From assembly GCF_028640845.1 (NCBI RefSeq), contig NC_080540.1, positions 158,804,438 through 158,868,437 on the forward strand: a DNA stretch of 64,000 nucleotides, given 5' to 3'. Of this stretch, positions 1-11,321 are shown one piece after another. A model generated the notes under the pieces. It searched no databases. It was not told the DNA's origin and worked only from the letters and a program-made list of their open reading frames with translations. Source of the DNA: Ahaetulla prasina. Taxonomy: Eukaryota > Chordata > Lepidosauria > Squamata > Colubridae. The translations under genes and the position numbers were made by a program. The first letter of the stretch is position 1; every line of letters begins with the position of its first letter.

Positions 1-418
1 TTATTAACTTCTGTTTCCATGGTGAACTGTATTTTGGGGTGTAGGCTATTGAGGTGTGTGAGGAAGTTGTCAAGTTTTTCTTTCCCGTGTGGCCAGATTA
101 TGAAGGTGTCGTCTACATATCTGAGCCAGAGTTTGGGTTTGTGATCAGATTTTTCTAGTGCTTGGGTTTCAAAGTGTTCCATGTAGAGATTGGCAATGAC
201 AGGTGAGAGGGGTGATCCTATGGGTGCTCCTTCTACTTGTTTGTATTTTTGTCCATTATAGATGAAGTATGTGTTGGATAGGCAGTGGTTGGTCAGATCT
301 AGGATGTGCTTGGGGGGGTTATATTTATTTTGGATAGCTGTCAAGGCTTCTTTGATTGGCACTTGGGTGAAGAGGGATATGACATCAAAGCTCACGAGTA
401 GGTTGCTGGGTTGTAAGT
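1..418 (-). pseudogene. Penelope-like reverse transcriptase fragment, partial
   Basis: Read on the minus strand, the whole stretch is one open frame with RT motifs in order: SFDVISLFTQVPIKEAL, then EGAPIGSPLSPVIANLYME, then the catalytic block RYVDDTFIIW (about position 90-120), then the downstream thumb-side region. The YVDD box and the GSPLSPVIANLYME block are typical of Penelope-like RTs and differ from the LINE RTs elsewhere in this window. It is cut by the window edge at its C-terminal side and by the inversion junction near 418 at its N-terminal side, so it cannot be a complete protein. There are no internal stops, which suggests a fairly young copy. Confidence 0.85.
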
Positions 419-419
419 T

Positions 420-1304
420 TTGTTTGGCATCAAGACAGCATTCTGCACAAACAGAAAAATATCCACCATCCTAAGAAACCCCAAAGACAAAATTGAGTTA
501 GAAAATCAAGGAGTATATGAAATCCCATGCACCGCCTGCCCCACCACATACATTGGACAAACCAACAGAAGAATAAGTGCACGCATTGAAGAACACAAGA
601 ACTCATTCAAAAAAGAGGAACCAACTTCTTCCCTGGTCCAACACTTTAAAGTCACAGGACATGATATTGACTTTAAAAAGACCAGAACTATCGCCAAAAC
701 TGAACACTTTAACAACAGAATAATCAGAGAAGCCATTGAGATAGAAAAACGCCCACATAGCATGAACAAACGAGATGACACCTCCCGCCTACCAGCCATT
801 TGGAAACCCGCCCTTATTGACAAACGAGTCCCTAACACGAGGAATGACACCAGACCCACACTCACAAGGTCCACACAGGATGTCACCACCGCACATCCAC
901 CCAGAAAGCAGACCCAAACCCACACTGATCATGAAGCACGACCAAGGACCAGAAGCCAGACCGCAGCTGCAACATTAGCCATTTCAAACCCCTCCAATCC
1001 ATTCATGCAGCAGACTGACACCCACTATGAAGATGTAGCACGACCACAAAGCCAAACAACAGCTATGCAGCTCACCAGCTCAAATCCCCCTGCAGCACAG
1101 ACTAGACTGAGCACAACCAAGCCCCCACCAACACAGGACACACTCCCAGCCAATCAGAGCACAGAAAAAACCCCATCCAATCAGAGCACAGCCAAGCTCC
1201 CACCCAATCAGTTCAAACCGCCACTAGCAGTTAAAAGGAAGAAACAGCTGCGATCACACATTGCTCCCAGAAGCACGAAGCTGAAGCCTGAAGATGACGA
1301 ATGA
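420..1304 (+). CDS. GIY-YIG endonuclease ORF of Penelope-like element
   Basis: The 294-codon frame holds a GIY-YIG nuclease domain at about residues 32-135: GVYEIPC with the following CxxC (CTAC), TYIGQTNRRISARIEEHK (the YIG, the catalytic arginine region and the helix), and a downstream REAIEIEK carrying the likely metal-binding glutamate. In such elements this domain cuts target DNA and is fused after the RT; here the RT is inverted away, so the ATG at 420 is probably not a real start. After the domain the frame stays open for about 150 residues of T/P/Q/S-rich sequence, ending PEDDE at a stop. That tail looks unstructured and I do not know a function for it. Confidence 0.8.
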   Translation: MFGIKTAFCTNRKISTILRNPKDKIELENQGVYEIPCTACPTTYIGQTNRRISARIEEHKNSFKKEEPTSSLVQHFKVTGHDIDFKKTRTIAKTEHFNNRIIREAIEIEKRPHSMNKRDDTSRLPAIWKPALIDKRVPNTRNDTRPTLTRSTQDVTTAHPPRKQTQTHTDHEARPRTRSQTAAATLAISNPSNPFMQQTDTHYEDVARPQSQTTAMQLTSSNPPAAQTRLSTTKPPPTQDTLPANQSTEKTPSNQSTAKLPPNQFKPPLAVKRKKQLRSHIAPRSTKLKPEDDE

Positions 1305-1399
1305 GACTTCGTCGAAACGTCGCCAAGACACTTCCAATCTTACAGGAGAAAACCCGAACAACCAAAGACCTATATACAAACACCGTGAAAACCTCAGAA

Positions 1400-1402
<3 letters not shown>

Positions 1403-1489
<87 letters not shown>
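1403..1489. repeat. (AT)n microsatellite, about 43 units
   Basis: An uninterrupted AT run directly at the 3' end of the Penelope-like element. Apparent ORFs reading IYIYIY in several frames are products of this repeat. The position at a retroelement terminus suggests it grew from the element's tail. Confidence 0.95.
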
Positions 1490-1490
<1 letters not shown>

Positions 1491-1571
1491 TTCAAAATAT
1501 GTTGTTTTATCTATGACAATTGTTTGTGTATACTGTTGTGACAAAAAGAAATTAAAAAAAAACAAACCTGA

Positions 1572-1673
1572 TTGGACTTCAACTCCCAGAATTCCCCAGT
1601 CAGCATTGCTGGCTGAGGAATTCTGGGAGTTGAAGTCTGCCAGGCTTAAAGTTGCCAAGGTTGGAGACCCCTG
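1572..1673. mobile_element. hAT foldback MITE, left end damaged
   Basis: The inverted arms GGACTTCAACTCCCAGAATTCC and its complement surround a short GCTGGCTGAGG loop; the right end reads GGTTGGAGACCCCTG as in the intact copies at 3361, 22052 and 61719. The outer left arm (CAGGGGTCTCCAACC...) is missing or decayed, so no target duplication can be read. Confidence 0.75.
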
Positions 1674-2808
1674 CACAAGGGAGCATGTTCCTTAGCTTGA
1701 GAACAACACACAGGGAGGCACTCTTCTCTCCATGTCCCCAAAAATGGTCCTCTGGGAGAGCAGGAGTGCTTCCAAAATGACTTGTGAAAATCTTCACAGT
1801 CAGTAGTCTATCATCATCTGCCCTGATATTGACAGGGTGAAAGGTAAAATGCCTTCATATGCAGCTAGGATCAGAAAACAGCAACGCCCTGCCTCAAAGG
1901 AAAAAGGAGGGAGGGGGAAAATCTTCTAATCATCTGCCCTTTGCCCACCATTCATGCCACAATCATTTATTACACTCTTGATATGAGATATAATGACTAG
2001 CCATTTGCTATGCAGGGAATAGCAGGGAACTCCCTCTATTGTAAGGGCGTAGAAGAAGAGTGTAATGCTAAGCATCTGGGCTTCAGACCTCCCATTCATC
2101 ATTTAGAAGTGAATTTTCCCTGGGTCACTTGTGTTTGCATTGCTTCTCTTTGAATGTTTGCTGAAGTCTCCCTGCCCTGAAGCCAAACACACCTTATGGA
2201 GAGACAATAGCTTAACTCTCACTTTTGTGCAAACAGTCTACTTCATTTATCATGAAATATCCAATCCTTGCAGGAAATCGTAGCTCAATTATATAAGCAG
2301 GTGGGGGTTGATATTTTTTTTAACGTATATATTATTTATTCAAAGCTGCCCAAGCAGGGGAAAAAAGGAAAGGTTTGTGGCTTGGAACACCATAAACTCA
2401 ACACTTAGGGCCAAAGATGAGGGCCAAAATAAAGGAAACAGAATATGGTTTTTGTTTTTTTTTAACATTTCAGCAGCTACAAAGGGTTCCAATTTCTCCA
2501 TTATCTATCATCCCTGCTTTTTTACCAAAAGAACTTTGGCTCCAACCAGGTTTGCGATAGAATCTCAACCTGCTTTTTCTTGCAGTTCTTTATAAGTAAC
2601 AAGTAGATACATCTGACTTTAAAAAGAAACTATAAATCCAACAGTATAGTTCCAGCTGTGGTCTATTTCCTGCAAAGATTTAAATTGCAAGTGGGATGGT
2701 GAGTTGGGTTGTTAGGGCTGGGCACGGACATTATACCACACTCTTATTCCTTGGTACCCGGGGAAGTTTTTGCAGTGAGAGAGGCTAGTATTGCTTTTAC
2801 TTACTCAC
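1674..2808. other. Keratin intron 6 (visible part), no gene seen
   Basis: AT-rich intron sequence. I looked here on the minus strand for keratin exon 7 (expected 221 bp with the helix termination coding region) and did not find it, so intron 6 is longer than 2.8 kb and runs past the window edge together with the Penelope-like element. Confidence 0.6.
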
Positions 2809-2934
2809 CTGGTTTTTCACATTGTCAATCTCAGCTTGCATCCTCAGTATTGTGCGGTTAATCTCTGCAATCTCATTCTTTGTGTGCCTCAGGTCATCTC
2901 CATGCTTCCCAGCGGTGGCTTGCAAGACCTCAAA
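2809..2934 (-). CDS. Keratin exon 6 (126 bp)
   Basis: Exactly 42 codons, [20 protein letters not shown] then [20 protein letters not shown] and NQ, part of coil 2. Acceptor attttag, donor gtgagt. It is the last exon visible before the left edge. Confidence 0.95.
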
Positions 2935-5900
2935 CTAAAATTAATAAAAGATGCAGAAAATATGCTGTGGAAAATATAAAGGGAGGTTGCTAGTCTTCTC
3001 CCTCCTCATTCTAGGCTCCCGCCTGGGCTCAGTTCCCTATCACATCCTGGAACTCTACATAATTTTTAATACATAAATTTGGAAGTAAACCGCTCCAAAC
3101 TTGATTGCAGAAAACAAGACTTCAGCAACAGAGTGGTCAATGCCTCGAATGCACTACCCAACTCTGTGGTTACTTCCCCAAACCCCCAAAACTTTAACTT
3201 TAGACTGTCTACTGACGACCTCACCCCATTCCTAAGGGGTGTTTAAGGGGCATGCATAAGTGCACCAGCATGCCTACCATCCCTGTCCTAATGTCCCTAT
3301 TTATCCGTATCCATTTCTTGTATTCATAATCATGTTTATACTTATATGTATTATCTAATACAGGGCTCTCCAGCCTTGGCAACTTTAAGACTTGTGGACT
3401 TCAACTCCCAGAGCTTTGCTGGCTGAGGAACTCTGGGAGTTGAAGTCCACAAGTCTTAAAGTTGCCAAGGCTGGAGACCCCTGATCTAATACATGCTTGA
3501 CGAAAATAAATAAATAAAATAAAATAAAATAAATAACGTTCAAGGTTCAGAATTGTTTTCTATGCAAAGACAAAAGAAATATCTTCTTTGCTCCAAGTAG
3601 CAACTGACCCCTTTCTGTGGCTAGAAAAACAAGTACAAAATGCCCTTGTAAATTTCTTCAGGTGAATGAGGTATGCAGGTGTGAATTGGGGGAGAAGGTT
3701 AGGAGAGACAGTGAGCTGAAAGAGGATAAATGTCTATTAAGACAGTTTGTGGAAAACTAGGAAAAAATCAGAAGGGATAGGACACAAACAACATTAATCT
3801 CCATTACATATCTCCAATGTTACGTATACATTTGTCTATTGCTTATTTGAGAAATTTCCCAAAGAATTCATCCAATGGGCATTTCAAAATGAACAGTCAT
3901 AACGAAGGAAAAGGCTAACTGATGGTGATATCATTACAGCTTCTACTCAAAGGAGTAGATTAATGATGTCGGAGATACAGCAGAAGTTCCAAATATGTTA
4001 TGAAGGCAATAAAAAGTATCCATATTAATCCTAAATTTGAGATTCATTTGCAGCAGCTATCCAACAAAGTCAGTACCTAGAAGGGGCTTTCTTAAACATC
4101 TGCAATGTATTTGAAAACTATAATACAGCATTAAGCCATTATCAATAATCTACTGGCTATCACCCAGTAGGCTCCCTTTTAAACCCATCTTTTCCGCCAT
4201 TGCTCACCTTGCTTTGGTACCAACTTTCTGCCTCCATCCTGCTCTTATTAGCAATCTCTTCATACTGAGCTTTGACCTCAGCAATGATGCTGTCCAAATC
4301 CAGGCTCCGATTGTTGTCTATTTGAAGGACAACAGATGTATCAGAGATCTGAGTCTGCATTTCAGCCAGTTCCTGACAGGGAAAAAAAACCCCAGACATT
4401 AGTTGTGCACTGCCCTTCCTCTGTTGTTCTGGTGAGGATGTATAGCAACACAACAGCTGAAGTCTAAAGAGAGATATTAGGTAGCCTTTGAAACCAAGTT
4501 TCCTGCTTCAATTAAATATTCAATAAGAGTGATAATAAATATGGGCAATTTTTCATGGGATTAGGATCAGAATGGCAGCTCAGTATTCATTGAATTACAT
4601 GTGCTTTGTATTATGTACATGTACATTGAATTATAAGCAGAAGCCATTGCTACATATGGAAGACACATGATTTTTTTCCCCCTCCGTGGGTTCTATTAAA
4701 ACACAGAAAATAATGAGAACAAATACCCCAATTAAGACCTGGCAATGAACAAGTGGTAGCAACTTTCTCCTGGTCATGCAAGTTGACTAATTCTTAGCTC
4801 AGCTCACCGTGCCATACACATACAGAAAAAACAATATTAACTCATTAAAGCCGGATTTGTAAAACTCCTTTGATATTCATCTACTGCACAAAAGAATCAA
4901 TGAGATAAGCAACTTGATATGTTTAGCAAGGGTTTCAGGTTTCCAGCACAGAGCCATTTGTACATTAAATTGTGACAGGGTTGACAAATAGCCTAGAGAC
5001 TATGGAGTCAGAACCATGAAAAGTAAATATAGATGATTACATCAGTAGAATTTCAGTGCTTGTAATTTCTAATAGCTTTGTATTCAATGTCATGTCAAGC
5101 TTGCATTTAATTTTTGAGCCTCCTTATATAGGGAAACTGGATTTTTCAGTGGAATTTTCGAATATAGAACCAATCTTTGCTTAAGCAAAGTTCTCCTTGG
5201 AAATCACATTTTAGTTTAAAAGATGGAACTTACTCAGTCAAAGGATGGAGTTAAACCTAACCAAAAGATTACTGTAAGTCTACTTTGCAGGTTGCACTAG
5301 ACTAATATTTGTTTAATCATGTTTTGTTGAATAAGTTACAGTGTCTGGATGTACACATCACATTAACCCACTGGAATCTGCTGCCAATAAATTTTAAAAA
5401 ATTAAAAAAATGTCAAAATTAAACAAACCACATTTTGGCTTACAAAGTAATACAAACTCAGTTAAAAATAGGATTCTGGGCAGACTGGAATTCTGTCTGA
5501 ATCTAATTTCTTCAATAGTGAGAAAAGAAATTTCCAATGAAAAATTCAGCAAATGAATTCACCTTCCAGCACAGTGATTATATTAGGAATCAAATAATTA
5601 GAGATCAATATTAGTGATAATATATTTTTGACAATATTTAACAATGGAGAAGATAATACTTCTCAAGGCTCAAATGTAACAGAGAACCATAATTTGCTTT
5701 CTTTGACTACAATTGTTGCATCTACATATTTAAATTACTGCTAGAAGAAAATGACCTCCCTTAGTTTTCCTTTAATAGATTTATGAGAGAATTTAATTTT
5801 CCTCTTTTTTATGTTTCCTTTTTAGATACTGACTGGGCAGTATGAAATGCTAAAGCTAAATACTGTCATCACGAACGCGTATCATTATTTGCTAAGTTAC

Positions 5901-8900
5901 ATATTTTCTTTTAATGAATAATCTTTATTTCTGTTAATTCTTCCCCTCCCTTCGTAACACAACTCCTTTGCTCCATCTCTCCTCCCATGCCAACTTTTCC
6001 AAATTTTGAGAACGACAAACTAACAGGTCATATATAAATATTTAAATAAATTCTTTACAAGGATCACTTAATTTGTCCTCTGTAAGGAGATCAGTGCTTA
6101 AACTAAAGACAGCAATAGCACAATCATTCTTCCTTAGCCTTGTATTTTCCAGATATGCATCTTGTTGATTGGGAGTTGTAAACTAGCATACCTGAATGGT
6201 ACCAGATCGTGGAAAATGATAGTAAAGTTTACTTACTGCGTCAAAAAGTGTTCTCAGGAAATTTATTTCATCTGTCAGCCCATCCACTTTGCTTTCCAGC
6301 TCCACCTTATTCATGTAGGAAGCATCAACATCCTAAAAGAAACCATTAGAAGAAAAGCAACTTACAGTATGTTTTTGAGAAATGGAGAAGAAGGCAAGGA
6401 CGAGATTGCTACTATGGGCAAAGAAGAAAAAAACGGTAATGGAGAATCTCATCTCTTTGTTGCTAGGTTTAATCATCCTTGTCCCTGCCCTAAAATTAAA
6501 TTGTCAGAATGATTTAGCATCAATGTACTCATGATACTGTGGTGGAGCGATGGCTCAGTGATTTTAAGACACTGGGCTTGTTGGCTGGAAAGCCAATGGC
6601 CTGGCCTCGAGACCCCAGCATCGCGTGACAGGTTGAGCTCCTGTTACTTGTCCCAGCTCCTGCCAACTTAGCAGTTCGAAAGCATGCAAATGCAGGTCGA
6701 TAAATGCATTTCGTCTCACTTTGGTGGGAAGGTAACAGCGCTCTGTGACATCATGCTGGGCACATGACTGCAGAAACGTCTTCGGACATCACTGGCTCAA
6801 TGGCCCTTGAAAGTACCGCCCTCTTAAATCGGCAATGATTAGCAGAGTAAAACCGCAGGGGCTCTTTATACATGATACTGAATATGCTGCAGGCTATTAT
6901 GGCTTTTTAAATATTATTATTTAAAAGCACAACTATAACTGAGTCCACTGAAGCGGGAAGCAGAAATTTATCCTTTCCTTTTCTAGTTTTAGTTGCAATT
7001 ACACTTGTCTTCTCCTCACATGGCACAGTCATTTTTTGTCAAGCTTAGAAATAAATTTTCGTTTCCTGTAATAAACTATTTAAGGGGAAGAAGGTAGCTG
7101 CAAGTATTCCATTTCAGATAATATGTAGTCTATCCCTAAATTTCTTCTCCATGTGATCACTCAGTTGACCTTGGGTAGGTCACCTCTCTTTGCTGTGTAT
7201 CCGTTATCCTTCTCCTCTTCCATCTCATTTGTTTGCTTTGTATACAAAGAAGAAAAACACCTGTTTGCATAATATAAAACCCTGCTTTTAGTGCTGTAAC
7301 AGTGTAATAGGTGTTACATTTATTATACCCCAATGTAATTCTTGCATCAGGGCTATCCAACAGATGAATGAATGAATGAATGAATGAATGAATGAATTAA
7401 TGAAACCAATTTGTAAAAGAAAGGTATCCTTTTCAGGATTTTGGTGGTTGCAGCAGTGTGTTTAAGTGATTTTAAAATGCAGGTTTTTTTACTCTTCCTG
7501 TCATTCACGCGCTTCATAAAAAGTTAGGTTAATGTTTGCAAGAATTTTCCTTTTAGAATGTTTATTAAATTCAAAGCTTCTATATGGAATATCCACTTTA
7601 TAGTGGAGATGACAGGTTGTACCAGTTAATATTTCCCATGAGAAAATAATCCCTGCACAGAAATAAAAACGTGACATTTAAAAAGTCTGTAACTTTTTCC
7701 CTAACAACTTATTTTTATATGTTTATAGTTTTCTTTCTTCCTTGTAAACAAATAGACGATCCTTTCCCCATTGGCAGTTTGTGGTAATGCCATCATTTTT
7801 TGTGCGTATGGACAAGAACAGATGCCACCCAAAAGTTTACATTTCCATAAATAATATTAAATTTGAAGACATTTGACATTTGGACATCATCCCTAAAATA
7901 AAATTTTACATCCCAATGTACTGCTAATAAATTTAATAAGTAGACTTAAATTTCTACTTTGATCTATTCCAATTGTTTAAAGATACTGTTTCTAGGGTTA
8001 TTCTGCATATAATGCTACAGAAATTGTACTAGTAAAATCCTGTCACACCTGAAACCCTGCCATCTATAGCACAACATGCGAATTTAGGTTACTAGACTCT
8101 TACCTTCTTGAGCACGACAAATTCATTTTCTGCAGAGGTGCGCCTGTTGATTTCATCTTCGTACCTGTGATGAATGTGGAAGAGACAGATGGTTTATATA
8201 GGCTCATGAGTTACTCATCACAGAAAGTGAAAATTTATCTAACCCTAGGGAAATCAGCAAGTTTCTTTCCCTCACCCTGCTATTTTAGAAAATGAAAGTG
8301 TATCTCTTAACAAGATTCTTCATGTGAAACCTTCAAGTTTGAGAAGTCAAATTGTGACTGTGGACATTCAAATCTAGAACAATAAGCTTAGATACGCTCT
8401 GCTTGTTGTAAGATTAAGTTGTGTTGTACCGAAGGGGATTTATTCCCAAATATATATGATTACCAGAAAGCAAGTTGCTTTATACCAGTGGTTCTCAATC
8501 TTTATAGTGCTGCGACCCCTTTAATACAATTCCCCATGATGTGGCGACCCCTTTAATACAATTCCCCACGATGTGGCAACCCCAACCGTAAAATTCTTTT
8601 CATTTTGAATTTATCGCGCCTGAAGCCGTATTGGCTAGTGATCTGAACTGCTTGCGATTGCCTTGAGGACGGAGGCATTAAAGTGGAGACTCCTCCCCTA
8701 TTAAGTTTATCGCGCCTGAAGCCAGATTAGGCTAGCGATTGGGAGTGATTGCAGCTGGCTTGATAGGGAGACATCAGAGCAAAGATTTCTCTCTTTTTTA
8801 ATTCATTGCACCTGAAGCCGAATTCGGCTAGCGATTTGAAGAGGAGTCAACCATTGGAGCGCGATTCTTCGACTCGCAAGTATACTTCCCATATTTCCGA

Positions 8901-11290
8901 TGGTCTTAGGCGACCCCTGGCAAATCGTCATTTGACCCCCAACGGGGTCGCAACCCACAGGTTGAGAACTGCTGCTTTATAGCAAAGCACTTGAGTCATG
9001 TAGCCTAGCATCATCTGAATGACAAGGGATGTTTGGAAATCTGCCTATCGTGATGAGGTGGACCGGCTGCTTTCATGGTTTGGAAACAATAACTTGGTCC
9101 TTAACACCAATAAGACCAAGGAGCAGATAGTGGACTACAGAAGGAATTGATCAGACATCCAGCCCTTGTTTAACAATGGAGCAAGTGGCTAGTTTTACGT
9201 TTATGGGTGTTATCATAAAAAAGGCCCTGACCTGGGGTGCTCACATTGCAGCACTGGTCAAAATGGCCCAGCAGAGATTCTATTACTTGAGACTTCTCAG
9301 GAAACAGCAACTGAATGAAAAACTGCTGGTGGCCTTCTACTGCTGCACCATAGAGAGTATTTTATCTTACTGCACCTGTGTATGGTTTGCCAATTGCACA
9401 GTGGCAGATAGGAAAGGGCTCCAGAGGGTTAACATCATTGACCCAGAGGGTCATTGGTTGCCCTCTCCCCTCTTTGGAAGAGCTTTATAGCTGCCGCTGC
9501 CTTATGGAAATTCAAAACATTCTTAAAGAATCATCTCATCCTGGGCACCCTTTTTTCGAACTATTACCATCTGGCAGACGGTACAGGATAATAAAAACAA
9601 GGACAAATAGGCTGAAAAACAGCTTCTGTCCCAGAGCAGTAATTATATTGAATTCTACTGTATAGTGCAGTATTGATGCAATTTCAGAGGTTTTCAATTC
9701 AATTGTGCAGAATGTGAAGGATGTGTGTTTGTGTTTTATTTTTATAATTATAATGTACACTGAAGATGGCATTTAATTTTGTTGTTCGAGGTGCAATGAC
9801 AATAAAGTAAACTAACAGTAGACAGACTAATCCTGGGACTATCGGCATGTACATTCCCATGTTTCCCAATAGAACTGCACTGCTAATAAAATAAAGATAT
9901 ATTGATATGCTGTTTTCAGTTTCAATATTTCATGATCTAATAGATATTGGCTACTAAGGTGGTGAAAGCTGCTATCTGGCCTGTTGAATATTTGCCAGCT
10001 TGTACAAAATAGGCATAAAATAAACTTATCAAACAGGATATGCAATAGATACTTGGAATGTTCATTCTCAAATGAATGCTTTAAGTATCTAGTTTCTGAA
10101 AACTATGTATGAATTTGGAAAAGAGAATACATTGTTTTTGGAAAGAAGGTTGCATCCTTGCAAGCCAGACAGCCTTTGGAATGCAGAAAGAATGCCAAAC
10201 AATTAAATAGCCTTGAAAATTCTGCCTTTATGAAAATTAAATTCTCTACTCTGTTGAGGTAGGGTTAAAAGAAATGGCAGAAATCAGGGTGTGGCTGGCA
10301 GCAACTCTGATTCCTTATCCATCAGTTTTCAAACAAACAAAAAATAAATAAGGAGAAGTCACCTACTAAAAACAGGAAAAAATGGACACATGTCTATTGT
10401 TAAGTCTGACCAGTTACCCTTCACTGAAATATATTTCGGCCTACAACAGCCAAAAGCATAATCATGGATATGACATTTAAAACAGCCCTGGAGATAGGAA
10501 GAGACCTCCATTTCAATAGCAATAGCATTTAGACTTATATACCGCTCAGTGGTGGGATTCAAAATTTTTTACTACCAGTTCTGTGGGTGTGACTTGGTGG
10601 GCGTGGCATGGCTTGGTGGGTGTGGCAGGAGAAGGATACTGTAAAATCTCCATTCCCTCCTGATCAGCTGGGACTCGGGAGGCAGAGAATAGATGGGGGT
10701 GGTACCAGTCAGAATTTTTACTACCGGTTCTCCAAACTACTCAAAATTTCCGCTACTGGTTCTCCAGAACTGGTCAGAACCTGCTGAAAACCACCTCTAA
10801 TATCAATTCATAGTGCTTTACAGCCCTCTCCAAGCAGTTTACAAATGTTAGCATAATGCCCCCAACAATCTGGGTCCTCATTTTACCCACCTCGGAAGGA
10901 TGGAAGGCTGAGTTAAGCCTCGAACTGCCAAATTGCAAGCAGCCAGCAGGCAGCAGAATACTGCATTTGCCAATATTGTAGCAAATCACAAAGGCAAAAT
11001 TATAGGAATGTCTTTCCCGTCTCACTTCACTGTCAATTGCCCTTCAAAGGAAGAAGTTGGGCAGTTTAAAAAAAATAAATAATAGGGAAGTTAAGTCCAC
11101 CTGAAGGCAATGAAACTGAGGACAACTTTCTATAATTTTATTTTAATAAATGTATTACTTTATTGATTAATAATTTCAGTATTTTTGCCTCTGGTGTTGG
11201 CTGTAGCAGCTAAAGTTGCTGAGAACCAATTTAAATGTGAAGATTACACAAACAAAACATATATCTTTCTCACTCTCACTCACTCACTCC

Positions 11291-11321
<31 letters not shown>

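Larger units (their letters stand above)
1..1402 (+). mobile_element. Penelope-like element with inverted 5' segment
   Basis: This is a retroelement coding for a reverse transcriptase and a GIY-YIG endonuclease. The endonuclease half (about 420-1304) reads on the plus strand, whereas the reverse transcriptase half (1 to about 418) reads on the minus strand, so the two parts of one element point in opposite directions. The RT piece begins at the junction and runs leftwards out of the window. That is the layout expected when the 5' part of an insertion is inverted. The 3' end passes into an AT microsatellite. Two separate insertions placed head to head are an alternative, because the left end is not visible. 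Confidence 0.85.

Noticed and set aside
1254..1695. Frames with long IYIYIY runs on both strands
   Set aside because: They are translations of the AT microsatellite and flanks, not proteins.
1..2808. Possible keratin exons 7-9
   Set aside because: No sequence encoding a helix termination motif or a 221-bp exon with splice sites is present on the minus strand, so the 3' part must lie outside the window.
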